Positions 23,722 to 36,263 of a stretch of 64,000 nt of DNA are shown here, piece by piece. The position numbers and the translations under genes are program-made. Position 1 is the first letter of the stretch; each line of letters opens with the position of its first letter. The stretch comes from Catonia carolina (taxonomy: Eukaryota; Arthropoda; Insecta; Hemiptera; Achilidae), in the NCBI GenBank assembly GCA_035578175.1, contig JAQMRL010000006.1, positions 34,093,893 to 34,157,892 on the forward strand, read 5' to 3'. The notes under the pieces were generated by a model. That model worked only from the letters and a program-made list of their open reading frames with translations, had not been told where the DNA came from and did no database searches.

Positions 23722-23994
23722 TTTAATAATATTTTAATAACTTAAATTACATTTATTTTTGAAAATTTTTAATTATTTTTATTTTAGAATATATATCATG
23801 CTTTACAATAATGAGTCCTCATAACTGGCTGCTACATGTTGTTGGACTGTTTAAGATTTGAATATAGAGACGCTAACATGCGTGACTTAGCTTAGGAAGA
23901 AGTTGCCAACGTTTTAGAGAAACGAAGCATGGTAATTCTGTTTAATTTAGTACATGTATATTTATGTGAGGATTTACAGCCCCAGCCGTATCTA
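23722..23994. other. Short spacer, nothing recognised
   Basis: A/T-rich sequence between two minus-strand retrotransposon fragments. Confidence 0.4.
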
Positions 23995-24700
23995 TCTTCC
24001 TAAGCACCACCTGTCTCTGTCTCGCCAGTCCCCATCGGAAAGCCGCCGCAAAGACAGTGCCTCTTGCACCCCATCAACCATGTCACTTCCGAGCTACCCC
24101 TCCTTCTACAGGCTGGCGTCCACTCCCATACCCTCTTTGGCCACCTACCATCCTCCATCATCTGCAAATGGCCAAACCATTTTAACTGCTTCCTGGATAT
24201 GGTAACCATGATATTTCCTTGAAAGCCGATTCTTCTAATTTCAGAATTCGGAATTCTATCGATTCGCGACACACCACAGCTCCGCCTCCAGAAATCCATC
24301 TCCACCGCTTTTAGTCGATCCCTCTGTCTCTTTGTCAATACCCACACTTTCGCAGCATAGGTACACACACTCTCCAGGATAGGATGATAAATATTTATCT
24401 TTGTCTCCTTTCATATTTTATCATTCTAACGGACAGAATTTAACTGCCCTATAACCCTTCGCTTTTGCGAAATCTTGCTGTTTACTTCCGCTGCACTTTT
24501 TCCACTCCTATCAAAGATGACTCCCAGGTATTTAAAACTTTCACAGCTTTTCACTACACCCGTACCCAGCTGAATATCATTTCCTGACTCATCAACAGTA
24601 AGGTGTTCAGTCTTGTTTACATTTATACTGAGCCCCCATCTTTCATACTCCTCTTGCAACTTCCTCATCATGATCTGCAGATGTGACAACTTCATTTAGT
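23995..24700 (-). pseudogene. Non-LTR reverse transcriptase C-terminal fragment
   Basis: The minus strand reads RKLQEEYERWGLSINVNKTE, ESFKYLGVIFDRSGKSAAEV, then a stop or frame change near 24425. It continues as CTYAAKVWVLTKRQRDRLKA, VEMDFWRRSCGVSRIDRIPN and QLKWFGHLQMMEDGRWPKRV, ending in a frameshifted GDWRDR-type tail near 24030. This covers the region after the catalytic FADD box (thumb and C-terminal domain) and lacks the catalytic residues. It is a different family from Jockey and from the RTE-like pieces at 15.4 and 44.4 kb. The exact clade is uncertain. Confidence 0.75.
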
Positions 24701-27700
24701 ATGTAAGCCGTTTAAATGCCCAGTGTGTATGATATTTTATAAATGGGCATTTTCCCGGGAGTTTAGCAAAACAATTTTAAGTTAAAAAAATATGTGTAAA
24801 GATAGACTTCAAAAATATTGCTTTAAATTTTAATTGACTGTAATTTTCTAGAGATTGTAAAAATAGAAAGTTAAAGCCACATATTTTAACGACAGAATGA
24901 AAAAAAAAAGAATAGGGCATATGAAACGAGAAACGTGTCAGCTAGTGTACAAAAGACGATCGCTTTTTACACAAGCAACTAAAAATGTAGTTGAAAATGA
25001 AAAACACAGAAAAAAGAAACAAAAAACAAACGTTTAACAAAACAAAAGACGATTTATACACCCTGAATACCTATACATGAATTTTCAGGAAAATCGTTAG
25101 AGCCGTTTTTGAGAACAGTTGAACATACAAATATACATGCGGCAAGTTGTATTATATTATAGGATTTGTAGTTACCATTGTAAAATGCAGTTTAAATTGT
25201 TCTGAAAACTTTATTCTTAAATAAATATTAATAATTTAAAATACTTTAGGCCAGTTAAATAAAATTTTTATTAATATATTTTATGTAGCATTGTACGACA
25301 TATAACTATGTATTATAGTTACCATAATAAAAATAAATTAAAATTTTTAATGAAAACAATAAAAAAAGTTTCAGAGCGAAATTTTTTATTTCAAACACAA
25401 AATGGTTTAAAAAAAATCTAAAATATCACTCAGGGAAAAGTTATTATTTTCATAATTTGAAACAACTGAATAATAGACAGCATTTATCTCTCAGTGCCAG
25501 TCAAAGTTGAACAAGTTTTAATATAAAAACCGATAAAAGTTTTTTTCTAAAAAAGTACAATTCGATCAATATACTTAAGTTTAATTATTACACGTCAGAA
25601 GTAATTCTTTTGAATCAATGTCAATATATATTTTCTACTGAATTTAATTTTGTGATGCTGACTTCGTTGTGTTGAAATCATAAGAACAGTTGCCTCGAAT
25701 ATTGTTAGTTTGTATTGATATATTTTAGAACAGTTGTAGCGAAAAAGTATAAGAAAAATAATAAAAGAATTGAAAGTAAAAGTGCTGGTGGATTTTGCCG
25801 ATGGTGTTAAGTTTGTTCCACAATCAAGCTCCGTCTAAACTTTTTCACAAATGTTATGGAAACTACAACTTTTACAAAGAACAGACTTTACAAAATACAA
25901 CAGTTTTTACTAAAAAGTTATTCTTAGGAAAAGTTTTAAGTTTCAACACAACCAGCTAACTTTTTCGTTTCTTATTACGTCGTGGTAATTCTACCACATT
26001 CTAGTCAGCTTCTGTTATTTATTTTTTTATTTTTAATGGTAGGAAATTTGAACTTCTATCCTGCTTGAAATTGTAATTTTTATTTTCTTAAAATTTCTAA
26101 TCGACTGAACCTTTATAAATTAACAAAACTGCTTTTAGATTTTATGGACATAATGTATATAACCGATGTATAATAAAACTTACTAAGTTTCTTGAAAAAC
26201 AATTTGATAGACTTTTCAAACTATCTTTACTTTAAAAATCTAAATAATTATACAAATGCACAAAGTCTTTACAAAAATTTTTCCTTGTTTGCATAACAGG
26301 TACCTAATCTCAGAAACAATCCAAGCGATTTAAAAAATTCTTTCCTGTAGGAAGTCTTATAGTTTCCTTAGTAATATAGAATATATTTCCCACTAAGTGA
26401 TTAAATTCTGAAAAAAAATTTATTGGTACAATGAAATTTATTGTATTTTATTTTTAGTAAGGTTGTTTGAGCAGTTACTCTAGTTCTTTTATCTATCAGT
26501 GTGACATCATAAAATTTGACATCTATTTAAAACGTAAAATCGCTTCCAATTTATTTTAAATGGGAATTCTATTAACTTTTAAATACAGAGTTCTACCGAA
26601 CGGATTGTTTTTAAATATTTTACATGGGTTAAAAAGTATTCTATCCTGATTTGCCCAAAAGTTCTAAACTTGAAATTTATGGTAAAATGAGCTTCATTTT
26701 ACAAAATGAAAAAGAGTAAATTTCGTTTACAAAGCAAAGGTAATACAACGTATTGTAATGCGGTTTTCCACACTACACTAGACTGCACCGTAGTACTCCC
26801 ACCATCTCATACCGTGCAGTACACACTAGTAATGTCAGGCTCAAGGGGAACTGGAGTTAATAGTGTTAGGCATCTAACAGAGAAGATGCAATTACTTTAC
26901 GTGGTCTAAAATGGCTCTAAATTAGAAAAAAATATTATATTTTTGAGTAAAGTATATTTAATTTACTCGTATTCTTCCAGAATTATATGGGTAAACAATC
27001 GAAGTGATTTATCCTGATTTATATATATTTTTACCTAAGCTCGGTATGTATAAATAAAAACGGATTGATACGTTGTTTTGCGTGGTGATTAATTTTCAAA
27101 GAGATATCAGAAGACTGTGTTTGTCAGAGTTGAGCGGTGCGGCAATCCGCGCCACCGCAGTCACTCATTGTGTTACTATTATACCCACTATATTTACTAT
27201 TATATACCAGCACAACTGGCGAAGCGGAACACAACGAAGCCGGCATCCTATATGTGTGGAAATCAACTTAGTGGCAAAATGAGACGAATGCATGCGGTTT
27301 AAATTGATTTAATTAAGTCACTTGTCCTTTGTTTGCAGCCAGATGGATTTATAGGCTGGCTTGAACCAATCGAATTCAATGCGAAATAACAATATATCTT
27401 CTTTACTTGTATTCACTACGACATATAGACGACGCAGGGAAAACTTCAAACTGTGGAAACCAGGCCTGAATAAAAAAAAGAAAACGTGACTAAAAGATAT
27501 TTGCATTGGAAATGAGCTCTTTTGCGGCAGCGGTCCGTTCAGTAGGTAATTTACTGCCTCCAAATCCACAAACCAATCTTTTTCTACCTTTTTGGTTCGA
27601 ATCGGATGGAAAGAATTGATCAAATTCACATCACTGTTATTTTGTATTTATTTTATTTTTACGTGCTTTAGAATAATTTCTATTCTTTTTTTAACTTTGA

Positions 27701-27960
27701 GTTATTTAAGATTTTTTTATTCTTGTTTAATACATAAGGTACGTTCTATTGTTAATTTTATCTTTTATTATGAAAAATCGTTATATTATTTCTTCTTAAA
27801 AATTGTTAAAATTAAGTCGTCTTTCTCTTTGAGTATAATCTTGACATGTTATTCTTCTTTCCTTTCAGATTAATAAATAATTAATAATTATCATCACTAA
27901 TTCAGAACTTTTATAATATTCAAAATGTAATTTACATCAGGTTTTTTAATATTAATCTAT
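24701..27960. other. 3.3 kb of AT-rich sequence without recognised genes
   Basis: There is no domain-bearing frame. The frames at 26706-26909, 27073-27302 and 27318-27873 show no family motif, and two of them overlap on opposite strands. Small CpG-containing patches occur at 26780-26880 and 27110-27290, but I cannot assign them. The phrase GTTAGAGCCGTTTTTGAGAA near 25096 also occurs in H-family copies, so a short relic may lie there. Confidence 0.4.
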
Positions 27961-27965
27961 TAATA

Positions 27966-28365
27966 TTGTTTACGTCATCAGCTTAAAGGCTGGTTTAAAC
28001 CTCCAGAGGATTTACTAAGCCAAATGAGGAGTGAAGTGGTTTACCCTTGCCTTCCTCAATGTGTAGAAAATAAGTTTATCAGTATGCCAGGCCGTCTGCA
28101 AAGCATTTTACATTCCTTCCTGAAAATGACAAATTCACTTCATTCACCACAAGGTCTGGCTATATAATGATGAAATTCATTACTCTTAGAGGATATAACT
28201 CTGACTAGTAACTTTTACACCTCTACCTTTTATGTTCTTTAATGATTAAGTCATATAATTTGCTGCCCATGTGATAAGAAACAGATTTATTTTTTTGTAA
28301 ACCACGAACTAGGAGATTAAGTGCAAATAATTATTTAACACTCCACCTGGCTGTTATGGGTAATT
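27966..28365 (-). mobile_element. Family C interspersed repeat, near-complete copy
   Basis: About 400 bp. Read on the minus strand it begins CCCATAACAGCCAGGTGGAG and ends in a GGCTGATGACGTAAAC-type sequence, which in other copies is followed by an (AAC)n tail. Matching copies lie at 32.3-33.25, 34.0-34.3, 34.7-35.1, 35.85-36.1, 37.9-38.0, 42.2 and 50.3-50.7 kb. The tail and uniform length suggest a SINE-like retroposon, but I do not recognise a tRNA or 5S head. Confidence 0.65.
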
Positions 28366-28399
28366 TGCTATTTAAAAAAATATGTTTTGAATTTAAACT

Positions 28400-28990
28400 T
28401 CTTTTTCTTCTTCTTTTTCTGCTATTCAAGGATTAGGCATCTCTGTCTGTTCCGAACCTCTCAAATCTGCCCATCTCTTTCTCGGACGTCCTCGTTCTCC
28501 CCCACCCTCCAGCTTACAGCCCAGTGTCTGTTTCGGTATCCTATCCTCCCTCATTCAGTTCACATGTTCTAACCACTGCATTCTGTTCTGAAATACCTTG
28601 TCGTTTATAGAGAAGATGTTGAGTTCTTTCCTTATCTCGATATTCTTGTAACGATCTTATCTACTACACCCATACGTATGTCGAAGAAATTTCAATTCAG
28701 ATGCTTGCAATCTACTCTCCTCTCGCTTTGATAGCACCCAAGTTTCATTGCCATAGAGTAGGGTCAGCACTGCTATGGTTTTATAAAATCTCACCCTATT
28801 GTTTTTGCTGGTGCTATTTTTTTTCGGTGCGGTGGATAATGCCACATATTTGCTGAAATCGGTGCATCTTATTGTAAGCATCTTTATCCTAATGGTATGT
28901 AATGTTGCAACCTAAATACTGAAAGTGGGATATCAGTTCCAAAATATTATTATCTATCCTATAACAATTTTGCTTTTTACTGGCTCCTTC
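28400..28990 (-). pseudogene. Non-LTR reverse transcriptase C-terminal fragment (same family as 49.4-49.95 kb)
   Basis: The minus strand reads LISHFQYLGCNI, DKDAYNKMHRF, then a run of frameshifts, TLLYGNETWVLSKREESRLQ, ASELKFLRHTYGC, IRKELNIFSINDKV, QNRMQWLEHV and RIPKQTLGCK. The order is the thumb plus C-terminal helices of a LINE ORF2. The copy at 49420-49950 on the plus strand has the same blocks with different lesions. Both lack the catalytic domain. Confidence 0.72.
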
Positions 28991-30069
28991 CCCCTGAATG
29001 CCATTACCTTTTTCTTCTCCGTCGAAACTATCAACACAAATTTAAACCTCATAAATTAAATAAATTCTAATTTTATTTAAAATTATTTTTAAACAACATT
29101 AAAGAGAATTGTTAAAATTCAGTGGTGCTTGAACCGGGAGGAAAGAAAGGGTGTCTTGCACCACCACACCATCTTACAGGCTAAAGAATATAAGTTTAAA
29201 ATTAATAAAAATAATTAAAAAATTAGAACAGATATTTTTTTATTTATTGGAAATGTAGCGAATGCTTCAAGCAGCATACATTAATAATTGTTTTTATATT
29301 TTCCTCCGAAGTGTTATTTTTGTGCTCTTTACATGAAGAATGATCTATTTCATAAAAAATGTAGTCAATTTATAAAATCAACAGAATATAATCGTATAGC
29401 TGTAAAAGAACAGATGTTTGTCAGTCCATTAATATGAAGAAACAAATATGGCAAACAGAAAGAAAAATTAGTAGATCTTACATCATAAATCATTTTTTGG
29501 ACTAACTTAATGAGTTTAATAATTTTAACTCAGTAATTACGAAAACATCTTGAACAAAACGAGTATTTCCTCCTCTTCCCCCACCCTCTTGTCATCTTAA
29601 AATTTCCCCACCCGTTTCCATTTCAAAACATCATTATCATTAAGAATGGGGGATTTATTAAAAATTATTTTCCACTGGTTAAATTTTTTTAATGAAAATT
29701 TTTTGTTATATTTTCTTCTGTTTTACTCTTTTTATTTTTGTTGGAGTTAATTAAATATTTTATGACAAATTAGCTCCTGTGTTTCGTTTTTTTAAATTTC
29801 TTTGTTTATTTTAATTAGGTAAAAAGAAAAATTAATTCTCTTACTTTTTCATGTAAATTATTCGTAACATGTTTTTTGGTAGCCTACAGATTAAACTAAA
29901 TTTTTTTATGTTGCTTAAAACTTATTTTGTTTTATTAATGTGAAAAGAATTTTAAAATATTGGATTGAAAGTAACACAAATTATAACTGAATGAAAATAA
30001 GATACAGTTATGCGTTCACGGGGTTGACATAACGTCACGGGGTTCGCATAACGGAAAAATTCTCAAAAA
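28991..30069. other. AT-rich spacer, nothing firm
   Basis: A short B-box-like inverted sequence (TGCTTGAACCGGGAGG near 29127) may be a SINE crumb. Otherwise nothing can be supported. Confidence 0.35.
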
Positions 30070-30974
30070 TCCGGTGTGAACTTCTCATACGACTTTCTCT
30101 TGCCAATGCAAATAATGAACAATATAACCTAACATCAGTAATAACATATTAAAAATAAACAAAAAACTAACCTCAAAAAACATAACCTTAGTTTAATCAT
30201 GAGTGAATAATGCAAAATGAAAATCAACCTCAAAGTGGCTTAAAATTACGGAAAATCACTCTTTCATGCTAAACTAGGCTCTGTAGAGAAAAATGCTTAA
30301 AATAAAAGTTGTAAATTTTTTTAATTTTCTGTCGTAAAATGGATACTACGGCCAAAATGTAAAACAAATCAATATTTTTACAGATTTTCATAAAAAAAAA
30401 CAGAAATCACTAATTACCACTAAACTAAGCATTATGCAAGAAAATGTGTGAAATAAAAAATGTAGGTTTTTAAACTCTCTGCAACTTTGATTACATACAT
30501 TTATGCGCTAAAATGCATATTAAAGCTGCAATCTTAAAAAAATAATTATTTTTTACGAGAAAACAGCCTCACCAAGGATTTTAGCAGACATTGCACCTAC
30601 CCTAACTTGTAGAGCATAAGAAATTTAATAAATAAGGCGATTTTAAAAAATATTTATAGAACCCGTTTTTAAGAAATTCGCAAAAAAGTGAAAAATTACA
30701 CGAATAAACTACTACTTCCGGTTGACCGATTTTGATAAAAATGTTCGTGTCGTGTCCTTTAGTAGTACCTAACTTAAGTTTCAAGTTCGTACGATGTTCC
30801 GTTCTTAAAATGTTTTGTTTACACACACACACACACACACCAATCGCTAAAAAATGTTTTTCGGGTTCAGGGGGTTTGAAAAGTGTACATCCGGTTAAAA
30901 CTCAATTTCGAAAATTTGACACAAAAACAATACTTTCCTTCCTATATATTCATATAGGCAAGAGAAAGTAAAAA
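30070..30974 (+). mobile_element. H-family repeat copy, near full length
   Basis: The 5' end TCCGGTGTGAAC is followed by ACTTTCTCTTGCC. Further landmarks are CTCAAAAAACATAACCTTAG, the phrase CTTCCGGTTGACCGATTTTG, a CA microsatellite (30821-30840) and the 3' hairpin CCTATATATTCATATAGG, then CAAGAGAAAGTA. No coding frame is present. The 13-bp ACTTTCTCTTGCC and its inverted partner sit about 30 bp inside the left end and at the right end. Confidence 0.8.
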
Positions 30975-32344
30975 CATTAAACTTTTGTTTCAAAAACTGC
31001 CAAGACCCCGAATAAGTTTCAAAACCAGCCACATGCAAAACAAAAATTAGTTTTCCCGATTTTGAAAAGAAATATTTTCATTATATTTATACACATTAAT
31101 GTAGTATTTAATACTTATAACGTGAACTATTAACCAAGACAATAGATATTGTTGTTTCAATTTTAACAGTTTTTCTGCTTTCCTGAAAAACTTTATGAAA
31201 TGTATGAGACTGATTTTTATACGAAACCCCTCATTTTATAAGAACGGATTTTTTGTGTTTAAATTTATACATTTTTTGATAAAAATGTTATATTATTGAT
31301 TCACCTATGATACAAATATAATTTTGATAAATTGTTTCTTTTAAATATGTTTAGAAAAGAACTTGGTTCATACTGTAGAGTAGAATTTATGGTTTGAATG
31401 TATAAATGATTACATACTAGTACATCTTTGATGATTTTATTATAAGTTCCTATATATAGAAACCTCACCAGTATAGGTACATATTACTATTATTATTATT
31501 TTCTATCTAATCATCAGTAGTTTTCGTGAAAGAAATCAATGAAATTTATTTACTAACGTCACGCAAAACAAGTGATAAGTGTTTTATATGTAAAGCGATA
31601 AAGTGATTTTAATGAACTTAGTAGCGGGTGGGACGCTGGAGTTTAGTTTAGGCTTAAAACCTGAAACTGTAGGAGGCCTTTCTACTCTCCTCATACCCAG
31701 TTTGTTCTGTAACTGTTGTGTGTGAGGTGGTAGTATCTGCTTATGTTTTAAAGACATACAGATGAACAGACGGATAGTCCTTCTCACAATATAGCTAACC
31801 ACTAAACTGAAACCTAAAACGCCAATGGCGGTTGTTCGAAACAGTTGTTAGATGGTTGGCGTCGGTTCATGAATATGGATACCGTTTGCGCTTCTTTGTT
31901 TACGGCCGTGGGCCATCTTGAGAAAGCAGTTTAGTTTCGCCCAGAGAATCCAAGTATCAACTCGTCGTAACCAAACCCAATGCAGTCTACGCTAATGAAG
32001 GCATCCTTCGTTGTTCGTTGTTGAGCGCAATTAAAAACTGCCATAATGTTTGTTGGTACGGCTCATCGAGACTTCCTTTCTTATGCTTTGCTAATGGCTG
32101 AATAACTCATTCTTTGTTTCACTTACTCGGCCGAATAGAAATAAATTGTTCTGTTTACATTCCTCTTAATTAATATGTAATAAAACTAGAATAATTTAAT
32201 ACTAAAATGTTTAAATCTACATATTCAAAAGTATATCTAAAAATTTGTTTAAAACAATAAAATTATAATACAAACGGAATACATTATTACATTAAACAGA
32301 TTTTGCATGTTTATAAATTTTTAATTTATAAATGTTAAACCATG
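30975..32344. other. Unassigned sequence
   Basis: Mainly A/T-rich. A less biased stretch at about 31830-32060 (GGCGGTTGTTCGAAACAGTT and following) has no open frame of note. The 72-aa minus frame at 31584-31802 has no motif. Confidence 0.4.
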
Positions 32345-33250
32345 TTTGCATTCAATCTGTAAGTTACAGGGCTACAAAAAATAGTTTTTTGTCTTATCAC
32401 ATGATCAGCCAATTAAATGACGGAATCATTTAAGAACAAAATAGGTAGAGTTGAGAAACACACTAGACAGGGTTATCTTCTCTGAAAGTAATGAATTTCA
32501 TTATACATATATATTTTTTTAAATAACATTATTTGTAATCAGTTTTTTTATAAATAAACTATAAACAAATCTTTTGAATTTACAAATCACAAGTCGAGGC
32601 CTCATTACCCTGATTAGGTACCTCTCATTATATCAATTACTAATGTGTTAAAAAAGAAAATTACTATGTACAAAGATATTTTACATTTTACAATATGGAA
32701 TACTTTCCCGTATAATTTTTTGTACATTTAAACTCTTTCAGACAAGTACAAAGCATGTTAAGGTTTCAGGCGCCTAACTTCTTCTGTATTGTTTAGAAGA
32801 TTTATGGCTAATTCATTTTCGTAACTTTCAAGTCTTGCCTGATATTTTCTATTGAAACGCCTGACTTCGTCTATCACATTAGGAAGGTTGCAATAATGTT
32901 GTACTTCTGCATTTCTTGCAAACCATGGCGCCCCTGTTATAGTCCGAAGAACCTTATTCTGGAACCTTTGAATTACCTCTATGTTACTTCTGTTGGTAGT
33001 TCCCCAAAGTTGAACTTCATTATATAGTAAGAATTATAGCCTATATATTATATATTATATCCATTGTGTAGTTGAATTTCATTATAATTATAGCCAGACG
33101 AAATTGTAAAGGAAGGTGTCATTTGCATGGTGGAAAATATGTGCCTTTCAGAAGGCCTGGTAACCATGCTGATAACCATACTTTTCAACTCAGTGAGGAA
33201 GTCAGTTATAAACCACTACACTTTTCGTTTTCCTTAGTAAAACCTATAGC
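32345..33250 (+). mobile_element. Family C copy split by a Jockey insertion
   Basis: The left half (32345-32505: GTCTTATCACATGATCAGCC, GGTTATCTTCTCTGAAAGTA) and right half (33073-33250: GTGTCATTTGCATGGTGGAA, CTTAGTAAAACC) join into one family C copy when 32506-33072 and one repeat are removed. TGAATTTCATTATA is duplicated at the junctions (32492-32505, 33073-33086). Confidence 0.8.
32506..33072 (-). pseudogene. Jockey ORF2 C-terminal fragment (copy C), 5'-truncated insertion
   Basis: The minus strand from about 33020 to 32758 gives an uninterrupted VQLWGTTNRSNIEVIQRFQN, KVLRTITGAPWFARNAEV, QARLESYENELAINLLNNTE and VRRLKP, then stop. This is the end of a Jockey ORF2. A 3' UTR follows to 32506. 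The insertion is only 567 bp, truncated in the thumb region, and bracketed by an exact 14-bp target duplication, so its boundaries are certain. The frame has no stop within the retained coding part, which suggests a fairly young insertion. Confidence 0.88.
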
Positions 33251-33964
33251 TACACATTCTACTTTGTTCAACTTTTTTCTAGATTTAGACCTAATGTTTT
33301 CAAAAATTTTAAATAATTTTGTTGTCTTTTGGAAGCAATACCATTGGGTAGTGTCTTCGTCATTTGAACTTCTACATATTATTTACTTATAATTTTAGTT
33401 TTTGCACTGATTGTAATGATTACTGATGTTTATTATAAAAAATACATAAAAACTGAAAGTTAATATTTTATAAAATATTTATTTATTTTGTCCATTTCTG
33501 AAAACAAATAATCTGAAAGTTCCGTTCAGCAAAAAATAGAAGATTAAATTTCTGTTGTACTCATTTTATTTGTACGTCCATACAGTCAATCCCGAAAAGT
33601 CATAAATTTTACTTATCAAAGTTTTTCCTCATAACACTCTCTTCCAAATCCACCCTTTTTCCCCTATTTATCTTTCACACGAGCGAGACTGTTTGTATTA
33701 TATTTGTTAAGGAAAATTTGTTTAGCCGCTTCCAAATAACATATATATGTTTTGTTTGTATAACGTATTAACTTCTACTATATTTATAGCATCAATTATT
33801 TTTGTCGTTCAATCAACCTAAATAATCTGTTTCAGTTTTTCTTATTAATTTGTTATATTTTTTAAACTGTTTAAGAATGTTAGAATTACGTTCTTCTAAG
33901 TGTATTCTGAATGGAAATTGATAGAAAATTGTAAAAATTTTATTTTTCTATGTTTCTTTACCGT
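33251..33964. other. AT-rich spacer
   Basis: Nothing recognisable. The plus frame that extends to 33392 is chance reading through family C. Confidence 0.4.
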
Positions 33965-34270
33965 TGTTTTGCCCACTAACGGGCAGGTGGAGTGTTAAAT
34001 TAATTGCACTCAATCTTTTGGTTCCAGGGGTACAAAAAAATAGTACTGTCTCTTATAACGTAGTCAGCCGATTATGACCGAACTATTTAAGAATAGAAGA
34101 GGTAGAGGTGTAAATGACACTAGTCAGAGTTATCTTCCCTGAGAGTAATAAATTTTACTAAGCAGCCAGACCCAGTGGTGAATGAAGTAAAGGTATCATT
34201 TGCAGGGTGGAAAGTGGTTGCTTTTTGGAGAGTTTGGTATGGTGATAAGCATACTGTGTATGCTTATCAT
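33965..34270 (+). mobile_element. Family C copy, partial
   Basis: It starts with GGGCAGGTGGAGTGTTAAAT and runs through GTCAGCCGATTATGACCG and GCAGCCAGACCCAGTGGTGA to ATAAGCATACTGTG, where an H-family 3' piece abuts. The (AAC)n-bearing 3' part is missing. Confidence 0.65.
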
Positions 34271-34490
34271 AATAAGTTTTAAGTTTCAAGTTCGTACGAT
34301 GTTCCGTTCTTGAGATATTCTGTTCACACACACACAGACACACACACAGACCAATCGCTAGAAACATGTTTTTTTGGCTCAGAGGATCTGAAAACATGTA
34401 GATCCGGTGAAAACTCGATTTCGAAAAATCGACATAAAAACAATACTTCCTTCCTATATATTCATATAGGCAAAAAAAAAGTAATATTAT
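34271..34490 (+). mobile_element. H-family 3' fragment
   Basis: It begins at TTTTAAGTTTCAAGTTCGTA, includes a CACACACAGACACACACA tract and ends CCTATATATTCATATAGGCA at about 34475. The 5' two thirds are lost. The junction with family C is abrupt. Confidence 0.7.
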
Positions 34491-34704
34491 GTTCAACAAA
34501 ATCGCGCTAACGTGAATTCGCGTAAGGCGAGGTTTTCTTGTACTACGAGTAGATTGCTTTTATTTGTGCAGTCGTGATTTAGCTTTTAACATATCAGGTT
34601 TTGTGCGAATTTAAACGTTTTAAATTTAGTTTGACGTGAAATGTAACGAGCAAGGGGTTACTTGTTTCAGATAAATTAATTATCTCATGGAAATTACCTT
34701 AAAT
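34491..34704. other. Short spacer
   Basis: No feature can be supported. Confidence 0.35.
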
Positions 34705-35108
34705 TCATTTTGTTGTTGTTTAGGTCATCAGCTGAAAGGCTGGTTTCAACCTGTAGAGGTTTTACTAAGTAAAACGAGGATTGAGGTGGTTTACATTTGC
34801 CTTCCTCACTGAGTGGAAACGTACGCTTATCAGCATGCCGGGCCCTCTGAAAAGCGCATATTTTCCACTCTACAAATGACACCTTCACTTCATTTACCAC
34901 AGTGTCTGGCTGTATAATGAAATGCATTACTTTCAGAGGAGATTACTCTGATGAGTGTCTTTTATACCTGTACCTTTTCTATTCTTAAATGATTCAATCA
35001 TTTAATTGGCTGACCATCTGATAAGAAACAGAACTATTTATTTTAGCCCTGCAACAAACAAATTGAGTGTAAATAATTTGACATTCCACCTGCCTGTTAT
35101 GGGCAGAA
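34705..35108 (-). mobile_element. Family C copy, near-complete
   Basis: Read on the minus strand it runs from GCCCATAACAGGCAGGTGGA (about 35105) to GATGACCTAAACAACAACAA (34707). It includes the CAGCC-type hairpin CAGCTGAAAGGCTG on the plus strand and the (AAC)n tail. It is a good reference copy for the family. Confidence 0.7.
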
Positions 35109-35849
35109 ATTTATTTTATTCAAATTAAATTTTTTTATTGTTTTACCAATTATAAATTACCTGTAATGAACAATTTTTGATCTACATTCCAAAGAACTGG
35201 CTATAAGTAGGATTATTTATCATGTATTTATTATTTCAATTAAAAATAAATTACGTTCAAGTACAGATGTTATGATCCCGTAATTTGTTACTAGTCTTGA
35301 TTAATTACCATTATTTTTCTATGTAGGTTACATGTCAAACTTTTGTAAGACCAGTTAATAACATGCCAGACTTTCATACTGTTTTTTCATGTTAATAAAA
35401 GTAAAAAAAGTATATACTACATCGTTCTATTTTATTTTTATAAATATTCTCTGTACTAGTGATTTAATAATTTAAAAAATTATTAACAGAATACATTACT
35501 CTCTTATGTTATAAATAAATTGTAAAAAATGTAGTTCAAATGTAAAATATAAAATGGATTGGTCAGAAAACCGTGCGAATCTTTGCATGAATTCAAAACT
35601 AAAATAAAAATAAAAAGTCCTGACAGTAGGCCCTGTGTACGTTTTTAGCTCAGGTAGCCTATTTGTTTGTGAATTTTAGCTGCCATCTTTCTTACTTTTT
35701 GTTTGCTTCGTATTTTGGTTGTTATGTCACGCTAATTTATTTGAGATAGTAGAATTTTACTATAGTACGTCAGTATTTTGGTTTCAGATGACAAAGGATT
35801 TTGCCTATAATAGGCATGTCGACTGTTACTTTGTTTGCACTATATCTGC
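35109..35849. other. AT-rich spacer
   Basis: No recognisable feature. Confidence 0.4.
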
Positions 35850-36105
35850 TAGTTCCAGGTTTACAAAAAAAAATTTGTTTTTTTATCACATGGTCAGCCA
35901 ATTATATGACTAAAAAAATCTCAGAACAAAAGAGGTGTAAAAGACACTAGTCACAGTTATCTCCTCTGAGAGTAATGAATTTCATTATACAGCCAGATTC
36001 TATGGTAAATTTAGTAAAGTTGTCATTTGCAGGGTGGAAAGTAGGCCTAGTTACTTTTAAAAATGTCTGGAATAGTGATAAGTATACTTTATACTTTTCC
36101 GATCA
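35850..36105 (+). mobile_element. Family C copy, partial
   Basis: It contains ATCACATGGTCAGCCAATTA, GTTATCTCCTCTGAGAGTAA and TTGTCATTTGCAGGGTGGAA, then decays. The 3' tail is missing. Confidence 0.6.
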
Positions 36106-36263
36106 GAGAGAAAGACAATTCATTGGCTACATCACAAACTGTCGTATCTGAAAATCATATTTTTCTAGGGGAGCCGTTTAAAGTTTTGCGTTAAGTTCTC
36201 GATTCTACATCTCAGCAATCCTTTACAATAAAACCGTAATCATTGCTTTTAATAATAAAAAAA

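Noticed and set aside
27318..27873. Two overlapping frames on opposite strands as host genes
   Set aside because: No recognisable domain or splice context, and both overlap by chance.
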